Source: Phoronis australis
Lineage: Eukaryota; Phoronida; Phoronidae
Length of the DNA: 64,000 nt
Reading direction: 5' to 3'
Assembly: GCA_002633005.1 (NCBI GenBank)
Contig: NMRA01000230.1
Coordinates: 223,345 to 287,344 of the forward strand
Shown here: one piece after another, positions 1-11,828 of the stretch
Layout: each line of letters begins with the position of its first letter
Position numbering within the stretch: position 1 is the first letter of the stretch
Translations under genes and position numbers: made by a program
The notes under the pieces: model-generated
What the model was told of the DNA's origin: nothing
The model's database searches: none
What the model saw: only the letters and a program-made list of their open reading frames with translations

Positions 1-721
1 CCTGTTGACAACTTTAGTACTTCTAGTAAGCTTTTGCACGTAGTTTTGCCAACCATTTATAAATGCCATTCTGCATACTCACTATTCTAGTACAATAGCA
101 GACACTAGATGGCTCTATCTATACTGGGTCATGATAGGTCAAAGAAATGACGTCACGTATTTTAGCAATGAGGGCTGACCCTTTGGCAATTACAAGCAGG
201 GCTCAGATTTGTCCCTACATTATAATACTCTTATACTTTTACTTCCATGCTGATGTCCCTTGGGTAACGACAACATTTTTATAATCTCACTCTCTGAATC
301 TCTGAATGACAACTTGGGAACTTGAGTGTGTTTCTGACTTGCTCAAACCCGACTACATGCTGGAGACTGGAACGAGGATACATGCTCACTGCAAACTGAG
401 CTACCGTACTACCCTCTATTGATAATTCTAGTTTTTGGACAGGACATGACTCGTACTTATCATGGAAAACCAGGAAATATGCACTCTGCGAACAATAGCC
501 TCCAGACGTGGAAAGTTTGTGACAAATAAAAGATGGTAAAAACTCCTGGAAAACTTCTGAATCATAGAATTTTTGAAAAACTCATGTAGAGACAATAGCA
601 CGAGTTTGTACGTTCTTGTGGAAACTATTTCCTAGAAAATGAAATCCAAAATGGGAGGTAACCATGCTGATTGCCAGTTTCCACTTTTCTTGTAATATAC
701 TCATTGATATTTAACACACAG
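1..721. other. Intron or upstream part of the FMO gene; nothing recognised
   Basis: No exon, RNA gene or repeat was recognised here. The FMO exon that starts at 722 opens in mid-protein behind a splice acceptor (AG at 720-721). This stretch is therefore most likely intron. The exons carrying the FAD- and NADP-binding glycine motifs lie before the window. Confidence 0.6.
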
Positions 722-3700
722 GTTTACCTCAGTACTCGCCGAGGATCATGGGTATTAAATCGAGTTGCAGAGAATGGCTTGCCCGTCGACATGGTTCACT
801 CCACACGATTCAACATGGTTGCTAGGCAATATGTATCCTTGTCGAAATTGAACGATGTCGTTGAGGGCAGATTGAACCGTCGGTTTGATCACGAGAACTT
901 CGGCTTGAAGCCAAAGCACCGATTCACAGCGCAGCATCCTATGGTGAATGATGATCTTCCTAACCGTATTATCTGTGGTGCAGTGGTGGTAAAACCAGAT
1001 GTGAAGAAATTTACGGAAACCAGTGTCGAGTTCGTGGATGGTACAAAAGCCGAAGTGGATGCGGTGGTTTTGGCGACGGGCTACATCTTCGGTTTCCCAT
1101 TCTTAGACTCATCCCTTGTGCGGGTGGAACATAATGACGTCAACTTGTACAAGTACGTGTACCCACCAGAGTTGAAGCACCCTACATTGGCTGTGATTGG
1201 CTGCTTCCAGCCGCTGGGTGCCATCATGCCATTATGCGAGATGCAATGTCGATGGGCTACTAGGCTGTTAAAGGTATTCTTTGCTTGTTTCTGTTTTGTG
1301 ATCATGATTCAGAAACAAAGTCGAACATTTGGCTGTTTGTGTCCTGACTATGAATTTATTTAGCTGTTGAAGGTATTGAGAACAGAAGGGGAATTTTATT
1401 TATGAGTATAGTGGAAGAGTTTAACAAGTCTTTGATTTTTTACCTTCGTAGTCATTTTCATCACTCCTTTTGCAACATTTTGCTGAGTGACTTTTAGGGA
1501 TAGTTTTTAACTTTTTAAGTTTGCACATCTCTGATAAGCCCATTTAAAAGAGTAAAACACTTAAACATATTCCATCAATTTTTCTGGCTTTGTCAAAGTT
1601 ATGGCTCAATTGGTGGAGGAAATCTGAAGAAAAGGTTTCTGCAGTGTGTTCTAAATTGTGTATGAATTCAAAATTAGCTGAAAAGTGTTTTGTTCTGAAA
1701 TTTACTTAGCTTAAAATGTACATTACAGTTTTTCAACTAGAAAGTCCTCCTTTTATGAAGTTTGATATTGTATTAATTTTCATAAAAGTCTTGGGCAATT
1801 TCTAACTTAGTTGTTGTTCTTTAAAACGTTAACAGGTACTTAACAGGTTCTACAAATATAATTTTTGTCACAATTATCCCATTGCTCAGATTAATCTAAT
1901 GAAATTTGTATTTCACGCTACTGCTCTCAGGGAAAAGCTGCTCAGCGTTATCCCGTAAATTTTATGTAACACGTGGGCCAAGGCCTTAAATGTTGAAATA
2001 CATGAATTTGAAAATTATGATCCTTTTCAGAAACTGTGTATTCTTCCTTCTTCGGAGGCCATGTGGAAAGATATTCGTATGAAGCGAGAAGCAATGAGCC
2101 GTCAGTACGTTAAGTCGCAGCGTCACACCATTCAAGTGGACTACGCTCAATTCATGTGCGAATTAGCCGAGCTCATTGGTTGCCAGCCTCACCTCTGTGA
2201 GTACTTTTGAGCTTTGTTACATTTTTAGGTTTTGTTTACAACGCAGTCATATATATCAAGGGCTGTTTTGAGTGGGAGAAATGAACCTTTATAGGTAACC
2301 AGTAAACGAGATATTCTATCATGTTTTGAANGTCAACTTGTACAAGTACGTGTACCCACCAGAGTTGAAGCACCCTACATTGGCTGTGATTGGCTGCTTC
2401 CAGCCGCTGGGTGCCATCATGCCATTATGCGAAATGCAATGTCGATGGGCTACTAGGCTGTTAAAGGTATTCTTTGCTTGTTTCTGTTTTGTGATCATGA
2501 TTCAGAAACAAAGTCGAACATTTGGCTGTTTGTGTCCTGACTATGAATTTAAGTTTTGTTGCTTTTTGTGTTTTTTGTAGCTGTTGAAGGTATTGAGAAC
2601 AGAAGGGGAATTTTATTTATGAGTATAGTGGAATAGTTTAACAAGTCTTTGACTTTTTACCTTCGTAGTCATTTTCATCACTCATTTTGCAACATTTTGC
2701 TGAGTGTAACTTTTAGGGATAGTTTTTAACTTTTTAAGTTTGTACATCTCTGATAAGCCCATTTAAAAGAGTAAAACACTTAAACATATTCCATCATTTT
2801 TTCTGGCTTTGTCAAAGTTATGGCTCAATTGGTGGAGGAAATCTGAAGAAAAGGTTTCTGCAGTGTGTTCTAAATTGTGTATGAATTCAAAATCAGCTGA
2901 AAAATGTTTTGTTTTGAAAATTACTTAGCTTAAAATGTACGTTACAGTTTTTCAATTAGAAAGTCCTCCTTTTATGAAGTTTGATATTGTATTAATTTTC
3001 ATAAAAGTCTTGGGCAATTTCTAACTTAGTTGTTGTTCGAACATTCCTTAAAACGTTAACAGGTACTTAACAGGTTCTACAAATATAATTTTTGTCACAA
3101 TTATCCCATTGCTTAGATTAATCTAATGAAATTTGTATTTCACGCCACTGCTCTCAGGGAAAAGCCGCTCAGCGTTATCCTGTAAATTTTATGTAACACG
3201 TGGGCCAAGGCCTTAAATGTTGAAATACATGAATTTGAAAATTATGATCCTTTTCAGAAACTGTGTGTTCTTCCTTCTTCGGACGCCATGTGGAAAGATA
3301 TTCGTATGAAGCGAGAAGCGATGAGCCGTCAGTACGTTAAGTCTCAGCGTCACACCATTCAAGTGGACTACGCTCAATTCATGTGCGAATTAGCCGAGCT
3401 CATTGGTTGCCAGCCTCACCTCTGTGAGTACTTTTGAGCTTTGTTACATTTTTAGGTTTTGTTTACAATCCAGTCATATATATCAAGGGCTGTTTTGAGT
3501 GGGAGAAATGAACCTTTATAGGTAACCAGTAAACGAGATATTCTATCATGTTTTGAACTACTAAAAGAAGTAAAATCTTCAGCCAAAATTGTACAAAACG
3601 ATAATGGATTTTTGTGCCTCTTTTATTTGTCACAGGACTTGGGAATCTTCCTCTTTTAAGAGGATTTCCTCTTTTTTGGTTTCAACTTCCTCTTGTTTGA

Positions 3701-4593
3701 TTTCCAGTATAATCTTCATTTTTCATCTTTTTTATCATGATTATTTTGACTTCATGCCAACAAGGTTTGTTGCTGTTAAATTTTACAGCACAAAAATATT
3801 TGTATCACATAGGCCTATTTATTTGTAGAATGGTACATCACCTGGAAAATTTTCCTCTTTTTTGTCATGGTGCATTCCAAGCCCTGATGTCAGTCACTGC
3901 ATCTGTTTGACAGCTTTAATAAAATATGAAACTTGCTAATTTGGGAAGTTTAATCCACAGCACTGCTATTTTTTCAAATGCGTTGGGAACTCTTGTGGGC
4001 TAGTTGTCATCTAGTAACTTCACAGATAATTTGGAAACATTATGTCAGAAAAGAACATTTGAGTGCATCAGAATTGAAAGCTTATGGTATGAGTATGACT
4101 AGGCGGCCATAATAGAAAAATATTTGAAAATTAGCCTCAAATTACATCAAATATATATACAGATTAGTGCTAAAGATTCTCTAGGCACATATTTACCTGA
4201 GTTTACCCAAGTCACATGACTCGTCAGTGGCTTTATGTCTGTGGACTGTTTTATTCGGGTCTTGGAAAAGTATAAAACTGATTTTTCTTCTGATTGTACA
4301 TCATATTAACGCTGTTTACTGTAGCAACTTTGTGAATTGTTCCAGTCAAACTCTGGCTTACTGACCCTTCACTAGCCTGGACGATTTTGTTCGGTCCACT
4401 CACCCCGTACCAGTTCCGACTGCACGGCCCAGGAGCATGGGCAGGGGCAAGGAAAGCTATCGAAGGCCAGATGGAGAGAACCGTTCTACCAACCAGACGA
4501 AAACCATTACCTAAGAAGTCCTGGGCAGGTGTCATTAAAGCTCTGTTTGTAATTTGTGCTCTTTTTGTAGTATTGTTTTTGTTTTTTGGATAG
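722..4593 (+). CDS. Flavin-containing monooxygenase, C-terminal half (partial, 3 exons)
   Basis: FMOs are ER-membrane FAD/NADPH enzymes that oxygenate soft nucleophiles (N, S). Coding exons are 722-1273, 2031-2196 and 4346-4593 (stop). Joined phases 0/1 give 321 residues with consensus splice sites. Diagnostic family motifs are STRRGSW, the ATGY signature ([13 protein letters not shown]), [10 protein letters not shown], the [17 protein letters not shown]-type segment and [17 protein letters not shown]. The last about 20 residues ([16 protein letters not shown]) are hydrophobic, as in the C-terminal membrane anchor of animal FMOs. The N-terminal dinucleotide-binding half is outside the window. 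The segment 2332-3557 repeats the end of exon 722-1273 and exon 2031-2196 (as 2332-2466 and 3258-3423) right after a lone N, so only one copy of the middle exon should be used. The two copies of that exon differ by I/V and E/D. The family call is firm; the paralog is not resolved. Confidence 0.93.
1139..3557. repeat. Near-identical tandem copy across FMO exons, joined at N 2331 (probable assembly artefact)
   Basis: Sequence 1139-2330 ends at a single N (2331). It then restarts: 2332-3557 repeats it from the same base, with scattered SNPs and a 24-bp length difference near 1361/2550. The first copy stops exactly at the N, and the second continues into unique sequence. That is the signature of two overlapping haplotype contigs placed side by side. 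The second copy carries a truncated exon (2332-2466) and a full second exon (3258-3423), so annotators could wrongly call extra FMO exons. A real tandem duplication with a small gap is the alternative. Confidence 0.85.
3634..3885. mobile_element. hAT-like MITE (AGGRCTTGG / CCAAGCCCT ends)
   Basis: This 252-bp element lies in the last FMO intron. Its ends are inverted (AGGACTTGGGAAT at left, ATTCCAAGCCCT at right). It shares an internal stretch with the element at 62676-62903, including CCTCTTTTAAGAGGA and CATCACCTGGAAAAT. The flanking 8-mers tttgtcac and gatgtcag agree at 5 of 8 positions, compatible with an old 8-bp target duplication. It has no coding capacity. The hAT assignment rests on TIR type and TSD length only. 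Confidence 0.6.
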
Positions 4594-4656
4594 ATAATGT
4601 GAAATTAGCTTCAGCGCATTGGTATGTGCGGGCGCTTTTTGTGAAGAAATTTAAGA

Positions 4657-4662
4657 AATAAA
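4657..4662 (+). promoter_or_regulatory. Candidate FMO polyadenylation signal AATAAA
   Basis: This is the first AATAAA after the FMO stop codon, 64 bases downstream. A second one is at 4692-4697. Cleavage here would give a very short 3' UTR. Confidence 0.45.
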
Positions 4663-5345
4663 ATACCGCTTTTCTGCCATATTGTGTGTTAAATAAATGA
4701 ACACTACCTCTATGATATCTTTATGCTAAATGTGATTTTGTGGCAATAAGACATATTATAAGAATTAAAAATTAACCAAAATATCAAAGAAATCGATTAC
4801 TGTTTCGCTTTAATTATTGGCTATAAAGTATTTCACAATGAATTTCTACGTTGTTGTAGGTAATTTTATGTTCTACTACTTTAAACCAAAGACTGATGTT
4901 GTCTCAATGTATATTTAATATTGTTGATTTTATATAAAAAGCTCAATTTATAAGATTTTGTGGCTTTCTTGTGCTTGGCATAACAAATCTTCTGTCTGTT
5001 CAGTAGTAGTTTATTTTGATAACTTTTCTGTATTCAAATTCAGCAGATTCATCAATATTTACAGATCTAAGTGCTTAAATTATTTAGTTAAAGGGGCCTG
5101 TCACAACATTCCAAGTCAGTGTGTACTTTATGCCTGGCGCACAGTAATGCAATAAAGGGTGCCAACTGGATGTACTGTCCAAGTGTTTAAGTCCAGATTC
5201 AATACAAAAGGGTGCTTCTCTCATTTCTACAAAACAGCACCTTTTGTGGTTCAATGTTTCTGTTTGGTTTAGCCCCTACCTTCGTTGAAACATTTTGTTA
5301 TTGAATGAAACGCAGGTGATATAGTAAGCGTTAGCTTCGCTTATG

Positions 5346-5532
5346 TACAGTTGTGTCATCCATGTAAGGCACCTCATGGCCATGCTAGATACAGTTGTAG
5401 TGTCATGCATGCAAGACACCCCATGGCCATGCTGGATACAGTTGTAGTGTCATGCATGCAAGACACCCCATGGCCATGCTAGATACAGTTGTAGTGTCAT
5501 GCATGCAAGACACCCCATGGCCATGCTGGATA
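5346..5532. repeat. Minisatellite, 47-bp unit, about 4 copies
   Basis: Units contain GTGTCATGCATGCAAGACAC and CCATGGCCATGCT and recur every 47 bases. The first copy is diverged and the last three are near identical. It is non-coding, in the FMO-POFUT1 spacer. Confidence 0.9.
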
Positions 5533-6240
5533 CTGTTCTTGAATTGTTCACGAAATGTTGATAATCACTGACAAATGTTATATTAATCCAATTTTATTTT
5601 CTTTTAAGACACTTTAAAACATTTAGTAGTTTTGTTTTCTTAATATGCAATTTCCAGAGCTTCTAAGACATGGGGGTTGCTGAGGTTTCACTTTGTTACT
5701 AAGATATCTGATATAATTTTGTTACTATTTTTAAATTAAATTATTGTATTTTTGATCTCAATATGGTGCCATTAATATGAGCTTGTCTAAAGCTATGTTG
5801 CCATGGGCAACATCATGGACTGACACTGTTGGTTGTCCATGATTCTCGAGTGTAATGTAATAGAATGATGTCTTTATCTTAAAGGTCAATTCCGGCTGCT
5901 GTTTAGCTGTGGGTGTTGATTGTTAACCAAAACCCTTTGGAGGTTTAAAACATTACCATGCCTATCCAGTCTTGAATAAGTCACAGGCTATGCCCAAATG
6001 CATCGTTTTCGATTTTGTAATTTTCTGGAGTCACTGATCCTAAGGGACTCAAGTTCTTTCACAGTCAGGAGTATTGCACAAACATGATTGGCTCTATTCA
6101 TTTTTCATTCTTGTCAGTTAGGTACTGAGGAAACGCAACTTTAAATGGACAATCTCTCCTTCTTCACTTCATAAAACATAAGATAAGCAGGTTAGTACAT
6201 GTTTATCTACACATTATGTATCTCAAACTTGTCTATGTAT

Positions 6241-7203
6241 TTATAAAATGATTTCCATCCTCAAACAGAGCTTTCTATTAATGACAGATTGGACAACCCT
6301 TCCAAGATTTGGTTTGATTGATACGTTGGGTGTTTCCTCGTTTCCTTTTGATGACAGAAATCGAGGCAGAAATAACCATGGGGGGGATTCTAAATCGTGT
6401 CTTTCGTGATTTCCACCATTTAAAGCAATGCTCTAATAAGTTTTCTGAAAATTGTCATTCATGAGCTAAATATATTTATGGTATTTACAACGCTAATTTT
6501 CTTGGGGTCGCATTACTCGCTTTTAAAACAACAATAAACTCACCTTCCACAATAGAAACCAACCCTTTTATCATTATGAAATTATTCTCAGACTGTTTAT
6601 TAGTCAAATTTGAAATTATTGCAGACCTTCGAAGGAACTGACGTCATTGCTGTAGTTGAGGTCATGCTCTACAAAATGACGTGTCACGTTTGTCATTTTA
6701 TGTGCCGGGCGTGGTCTTCAAATNTTATAAAATGATTTCCATCCTCAAACAGAGCTTTCTATTAATGACAGATTGGACAACCCTTCCAAGATTTGGTTTG
6801 ATTGATACGTTGGGTGTTTCCTCGTTTCCTTTTGATGACAGAAATCGAGGCAGAAATAACCATGGGGGGAATTCTAAATCGTGTCTTTCGTGATTTCCAC
6901 CATTTAAAGCAATGCTGTAATATGTTTTCTGAAAATTGCCATTGAGCTAAATATATTTATGGTATTTACAACGCTAATTTTCTTGGGGTCGCATTACTCG
7001 CTTTTAAAACAACAATAAACTCACCTTCCACAATAGAAACCAACCCTTTCATCATTATGAAATTATTCTCAGACTGTTTATTAGTCAAATTGGAAATTAT
7101 TGCAGACCTTCGAGGGAACTGACGTCATTGCTGTAGTTGAGGTCATGCTCTACAAAATGACGTGTCACGTTTGTCATTTTATGTGCCGGGCGTGGTCTTC
7201 AAT
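6241..7203. repeat. Near-identical tandem copy joined at N 6724 (probable assembly artefact)
   Basis: 6241-6723 runs into a single N at 6724. Then 6725-7203 repeats it from the same starting bases with a few SNPs and small indels before continuing into unique sequence. This is the same geometry as at 2331 and 23240. Confidence 0.85.
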
Positions 7204-9510
7204 TAATGTAAGGAACTATCTGATCCTTGCAAACCGAGAAATTACTTCTCATGAGAGTAGGGAACACATTGAAAGCAAATTACCACTGTATAAGTGGTTC
7301 ATAGTACAGTCGGGTTTCACAGTACAGTCGCTGTAATGGGGGAACGTGATAGGTTGGAAACGGTAGTAGTAGCCACAACCATATTGAAAACTACCCAAAC
7401 ATGGCCAACATGACAACGTTAGATTCTAAGCTTTATCCACTATTATCCAAAACGTTATTACGGTTTGTTTTTTAATGATCTACTTTTGCAAGAGTATTAC
7501 AGAACTTTTACGAATTATCAAAGTACGTTGCATAAAACGATGAAAAATCACTTCATTCGTTAAACTTTGTTTTTCAAAACAACATCTTTTTTATTAGACT
7601 CAGCCTGTTCCGCAAGTGTTATTCGTTAGCCGTGCGACATTTACACGGCGCGAACCGGCGATTAGCTCAAATTTCGTAAACACTGAGCTCGTGAAATAAG
7701 CTATAACTCTATAAGTGTCACTCGGGCCTCCCCTGGTCTGCCAGAAATTTAACAATATGTCGCAACTGCGTTTTGCTGTCAGAGCGCATCAAATTAAAAA
7801 AAAAAAACACTTTCGTTTCGTTTATTCCTAAATTTGACTTGCTATCGCAGATTTTCATTAGAAGTTCTCGTAAGGAATGAATTTTAGTCATGTACAATAT
7901 TTTCGACACATAATTATACTCGTTGATCTTGACAGATTCCCAGTCTGTCCTCCAATCTCAACAGATAACTTGAACTTCGAAACGTGTTCACTCCTTTCAA
8001 ATACTGATTCTTGATCATAGGTGCCGTCTGTTCAACAGTTTGCACGTACACTACCGCCAAGTCAGCGTTTGCCAATGTCACTGCACAACGTACGCTGTTT
8101 TGATAACGTCCAGAAAAGAAATTTATATTTTCCACCCCTTGGTTGTACCAAATTTCCGACAACAAAGCCGTAAGCAAATGGCACTGCTTGACATTTGAAC
8201 TGAATCCAGCAGTCTTAATTGTTACTCGTCTGTCGTGTCGTGTTGAAGCTTGTAGCAGTGTTATGTATCTGGCTTCGTCTTTAGATATCAATTTTAACCG
8301 CAGTTACCTGTAGACACTCAGCCTCTGGGAATCGGCCGGGTGTTGTGCGTCTTCCCAATTCCTCCGGCTTTGTGACATTTGGCGTATATCTTTTAGTTTT
8401 CCGAAGACTAAGAAACTGATTTGAACAGTTTCTATATAGATTTATAAATCTTTGCCATGATGAAATCTCAAGATCTCGGGACCATGAGGATTGGGACAAT
8501 TTTCTTGTCGGGAAGATAAGCACATTTACAGGTGCATGTCTTTTCGAGCTTTAATGTCGGTTTCAAAATGGCTTTAAACGTTCGACAATTAAGCAAGTAT
8601 CCAAACGCCGTTGTCCAAACAACTTTATAGTACAAGTCAATCTGATTATAATTATTTGTATTCTTAAGTCGTATTTATCAGGACACCGTTCAGATATCAC
8701 TTCAGTACCCTCACGAGGTAACCCGTTAAACACCAATATTTTTCCTGGTGAATGTGAATTCATAAATTTTCCATGTTTACAATATTCCTTTGCAATGATA
8801 CCTCATGGGCGCACCCAGGCTGGCTCGTTCAAGCTTACATACCTCCTAAAATTTTATACATCATGTTTGGAGTTTTTAAATTTAAAGGTTGGGATTCAAC
8901 CTGCAGTACGAGCTTGTTCACCTCAATTACGCGTGCCATCGAGTTCTATAGCTCAAAATACTGAATTTATCAATGGCGTTTTTTCAGTGGTCGGTTCTGT
9001 GCACATTAAAGTTCAACTGAAGCGGAGAAATTGAAATGTTTTCAACACCGACGGCGCTTGGCTGGGACAGTGAAAATATCATTTTTATGTAGCCGATGGC
9101 GGGAAAAAACACTGCCACATCACCGGCCGCTGGGACCAGCATTCAGTTATGAGCAAATTATTTTGAGAAAATGCTGTCGCGTAACTCAATGATTACAAAT
9201 CAATATTTAACGAAATAAAATTGACACGGGTTTTGTATAAATCTTTCTCACGTTTCTACTTTCGGCCTCCTGCCGGCGCCAGATTAGTGCAGGCATAACG
9301 GCGTTTCCCCGTTCAGGGACTTTACTAGACGTAGGGACCGGGTTGTGAGCGCTTTGGTAACATATCTAGCTCATTCTCAAGCACAGTCTCGTTTTGTCTG
9401 GTATGACAACAGGCAGGCCAATTATCTACCAGCCTTATTACAGACCACGTAAAAAGGTCATTTTTACGAACAGTCGAACCCAGAGCGAATTGGTACCCCN
9501 GGAATTAATC

Positions 9511-9608
9511 AGTCGTGTAAGATATTGGCTACAGGGGTCATCTTCCCAACTTGTTGCTGAGCTATAGAATCGAACAAGTTGGGATAAACGGGAAAACGCC
9601 GTAATGTT
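9511..9608. repeat. Dispersed hairpin repeat, copy 1 (other copy at 24512-24608)
   Basis: About 98 bp, clearly similar to 24512-24608. Shared blocks include GGCTACAGGGGT, CTTCCCAACTT, AGAATCGAACAAGTTGGGA and CCCCGTAATGTTT or its variant. In this copy TCCCAACTTGTT pairs perfectly with AACAAGTTGGGA across a 17-base loop. The family is not recognised. Confidence 0.7.
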
Positions 9609-11828
9609 TCGGCGACTTCACTAACAGAAAGTTGAATGAGCTATTAATTTTGGGCCCGACGAATGATAGTTACAGTCAATTTGGATACCGTGACCCGCAC
9701 TGTAGCAAAAACTGTTATTAAAGTACTGAAAATGCTCTTTATGTCCGATACTAAAAATATTTTGCTTTTTGGTCGGAAAATCAGATACCAACATGCGGTG
9801 GACCCCGCCGGAGACACGAGTAAGCAACCTGCCTAAGCTTTACATGTCGTTCCCTAGGTGGCGTTGCAAATAACAGTGCTATTACCTTTTCACACGTGTG
9901 TAACTTCTGCTTGATTACAAGAACGTTGGGTTTGTTTGATTTCTGTCCCTTTATCTGATTAATTATTCCATAGTTGTTCGGCAGTTTTGTACATCCTTTT
10001 TAATGTCTGTTTTGCAATGTCTGAAACAAGCCACTGTGGAAAAGTATGACATTTTTACCTAAAATTTTCCGCTTGATCAGTGTCACTGAACAGTGTGGTT
10101 GACGTGGTTGACCAGCGCCAACGGCAACGTCATGACGTATTGCAGCGCTCGAGTTGGCGACCTGCAGGTCGCCAATACGACCTCAGAATGTGTTTGGCGA
10201 CTTCGAAAAAATGTTAAGTCGCCACCAAGTTGCCACTGCGAGTATCAAAGTCCAACAATAATTCCCCCTAAATCCGTTTCAAACTTTCAAAGTTCGTGTA
10301 CTGTTGACTTATAAACTTTAAATAATAATTAACAGTAACACTGTCAAGTTTTCATAGATTCATGACCGTTGATTCACCACTGCTCCATTTATTTCATAAA
10401 ATCGGTGTATTTGCCATCACAGCAGTCAACACACATCAACCACATGCGTAAATAACAACAAGCGGAATTGTTCGGTGAAAATCTGGCAAGATCGGCGAAA
10501 TACGCGCCACCAGGGTACTGTGACCGTCGGAAATAGATGTGCCAGAAGTCTGGCAATTAAGTTTCGTAATCTTACCAATAGGTGACCCTCGTGTAGATCA
10601 TTGTGGAATTACTGTTGCTTGACCTACGATTGGGTCATTCATTGTCTGACCCCACTTGAAGTCAAACAGCTGGTAGCGAGATTGCGTACCTCGCCCGACG
10701 TGCCACACATCTAGATTACTCTGAAATGACGTGTGCATTACTCCCTTTTTTACTTATAAGGTGTATTACATATTGAAATAAGATGCCATGGTCACGGGCC
10801 TCAGAATCTCCCAATGACTCACATACCCATAAAAAACATGAAGGTACACAAAAAATGCTGTTGAGTCTGATGTCCAAACTTCAGTTTTCTCAAATGCAAA
10901 TGAATTATGCGTGCACCGGTGTAGATGTACACAAAAGCCTGGCAACAAAATTTCAAGAACAACTTCAAAATTCTGTTCAAGGCCACTTTTTTCTGTTGCG
11001 GTAGATGCAAGTTTTGCTTCAACTTTGTTTCATATGTGCACCATATGTTTTTTTCGTGGGAAAATTGATTTCTGGCATATATTGCCAGAAACTCAGACAG
11101 TGTGATTGAAATCAACCTATTACAAGTGCGGACGTTTCTGCTGGAAAGCTAAGGGGAGATTTCATTTTTGTGTTTAGGCACAAGTGTATATGTAACACTG
11201 TTCGATTAAAATATTTACTTGTGCGAGGAAAGAGTTTTTTTGACTTTCTTAATTGCTTTATCAGCGTCTGCCAAAAAACCCCTTGTACATTTATACAGAG
11301 GTCTGCCATGACGTAACAAATTAACTTCAATGATTTTGTGAGTTAGCTGTTTCCTTTGAGATTTTTGTCACCAAATCACAACTCAAAAGCAAATTGGTGT
11401 CCAACCATAATGTTTTGATATTATTACCCTGTAGTGGTGTTCGTGATGGATAGGAAGGACTGCCTCGCGATGAGAAAACCCCCCATGCTCTCAATGTTAT
11501 TGAAAATACTCACCAATATCTCGCATTGACTCACAAAGTCCAGCGAGGTCCTAGATTTTTAGAGATTCTAGAGCCTGTGGTCTATGTAATCAAGACATGG
11601 CCATAGACAGTCTGTAGTGCCCACCTGTTGTGCTAACCCCCTCTCATTTGACTTCAACCCTCATGTCTTTGAAAAAAACAAGATATACCCGGTATGTGAT
11701 TTTTGTATTTTCAAGCTTTTAGTTGACAGTGTGGGGAAACATTGGCATGCTGATTTTGTTTGTCAAATTTTTGCTTTAATATATATTTTACATTTCATTT
11801 AAAGATCAGAAGTCAGGTCATACAGACC

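Larger units (their letters stand above)
4663..11828. other. Spacer between FMO and POFUT1: repeats, no confident gene
   Basis: The stretch holds a 47-bp minisatellite (5346-5532), a false duplication (6241-7203), an N (9500), one copy of a dispersed hairpin repeat (9511-9608) and a 22-bp perfect palindrome at 10154-10175. A minus-strand open frame at 7914-8303 is untested. The part from about 7.6 to 10.7 kb is visibly richer in CpG than its surroundings and may include the POFUT1 promoter. I could not place a 5' UTR exon. Other open frames are short and show no domain. Confidence 0.5.

Noticed and set aside
2332-3423. Second FMO gene or real exon duplication
   Set aside because: The copy begins at a lone N, is almost identical including intron sequence, and repeats only what directly precedes the N.
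9470-9515. Vector polylinker-like sequence (GAATTGGTACCCC) beside the N at 9500
   Set aside because: The match to common cloning sites is short and imperfect, and the flanks look genomic. Unlike the other Ns, no duplicated flank was found.
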